DNA of 14,791 nt, from contig DPRS01000021.1 of assembly GCA_003537575.1 (NCBI GenBank), positions 26,709 through 41,499 of the forward strand, read 5' to 3'. A program made the translations under genes and the position numbers. How positions within the stretch are numbered: position 1 is the first letter of the stretch; every line of letters starts with the position of its first letter. The notes beneath the pieces are model-generated. The model was not told where the DNA came from and made no database searches. It saw nothing but the letters and a program-made list of their open reading frames with translations. Below, one piece after another: positions 14,445 through 14,791 of this stretch. The stretch is from Oxalobacteraceae bacterium (lineage in GTDB: Bacteria > Pseudomonadota > Gammaproteobacteria > Burkholderiales > Burkholderiaceae_D).

Positions 14445-14791
14445 ATGTCCACCCAGTCTTTCGCGCCCATCGATTTGCAAGTTGATCTGGGCGAGCGCGC
14501 CTATCCCATCACCATTGGCCAATCCCTGCTGGATGATTCCGAGCTGGTGGCGCGCAATATTCCCGGCCGCCGTGTCGCGGTCGTCACCAATACCGTCGTG
14601 GCGCCGCTTTACCTTGAGCGCCTTACCGCCTCCCTGCTGGCTGCCGGCAAGGAAGTCACGCCCATCGTTTTGCCGGATGGGGAGGAAGCAAAGAACTGGG
14701 AAAACCTGATGCGCATTTTCGATGTCTTGCTGTCTGAGAAGTGCGACCGCAAGACTACGCTGATCGCGCTCGGCGGCGGCGTGATCGGCGA
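14445..14791 (+). CDS. aroB: 3-dehydroquinate synthase, 5' part
   Basis: The first 115 codons of the NAD- and metal-dependent enzyme that cyclises DAHP to 3-dehydroquinate, the second step of the shikimate pathway. The reading frame runs off the right edge. Recognisable segments are LGERAYPITIG near residue 16, VTNTVVAPLYLERL near 47, LPDGEEAKNWENL near 77, and the nucleotide-binding ALGGGVIGD at the edge. The ATG at 14445 follows GAGAG (14436-14440) and lies 24 bases after the aroK stop codon, so the two are probably one operon. Confidence 0.95.
   Translation, partial: MSTQSFAPIDLQVDLGERAYPITIGQSLLDDSELVARNIPGRRVAVVTNTVVAPLYLERLTASLLAAGKEVTPIVLPDGEEAKNWENLMRIFDVLLSEKCDRKTTLIALGGGVIG

Overview
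The window carries core housekeeping genes of a betaproteobacterium, most likely a member of the Burkholderiales. The evidence is the gene order lysA-lptM / cyaY / PBP1A / pilMNOPQ-aroKB and the character of the proteins. An Oxalobacteraceae-like source (Herminiimonas, Collimonas, Janthinobacterium) is my guess and cannot be proven from the sequence alone. Base composition is moderately GC-rich and looks even. I see no insertion sequence, prophage, CRISPR array, tRNA or rRNA. Both ends cut through genes: ccsB on the left and aroB on the right.

Left part (1-4068, + strand): the 3' part of the cytochrome c biogenesis gene ccsB; then a small lipoprotein, an ECF sigma factor and its membrane anti-sigma factor in a tight operon; then msrP and msrQ, the periplasmic methionine sulfoxide repair pair. 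The placement suggests a sigma-controlled response to oxidative damage in the envelope. That is an inference, and it is the most interesting point in the window.

Middle part (4069-8404): lysA (last step of lysine synthesis) follows the small lipoprotein gene lptM on the minus strand. cyaY (frataxin) is divergent from lptM across a very short gap. cyaY then converges with a complete class A penicillin-binding protein 1A gene on the minus strand. Terminator-like hairpins sit at both convergent junctions.

Right part (8405-14791, + strand): a 319-base non-coding region with inverted CCGGAC repeats near a TATAAT box separates PBP1A from pilM. The complete pilMNOPQ operon follows, with overlapping start and stop codons at three of its four junctions. 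It encodes the type IV pilus alignment complex (PilM ring, PilN/PilO, lipoprotein PilP) and the PilQ outer-membrane secretin. aroK and the start of aroB (shikimate pathway) follow, after a large inverted repeat that ends one base before the aroK start codon.

No clearly new system is visible. The points worth checking are the sigma/anti-sigma/lipoprotein/msrPQ neighbourhood and several palindromic control elements.
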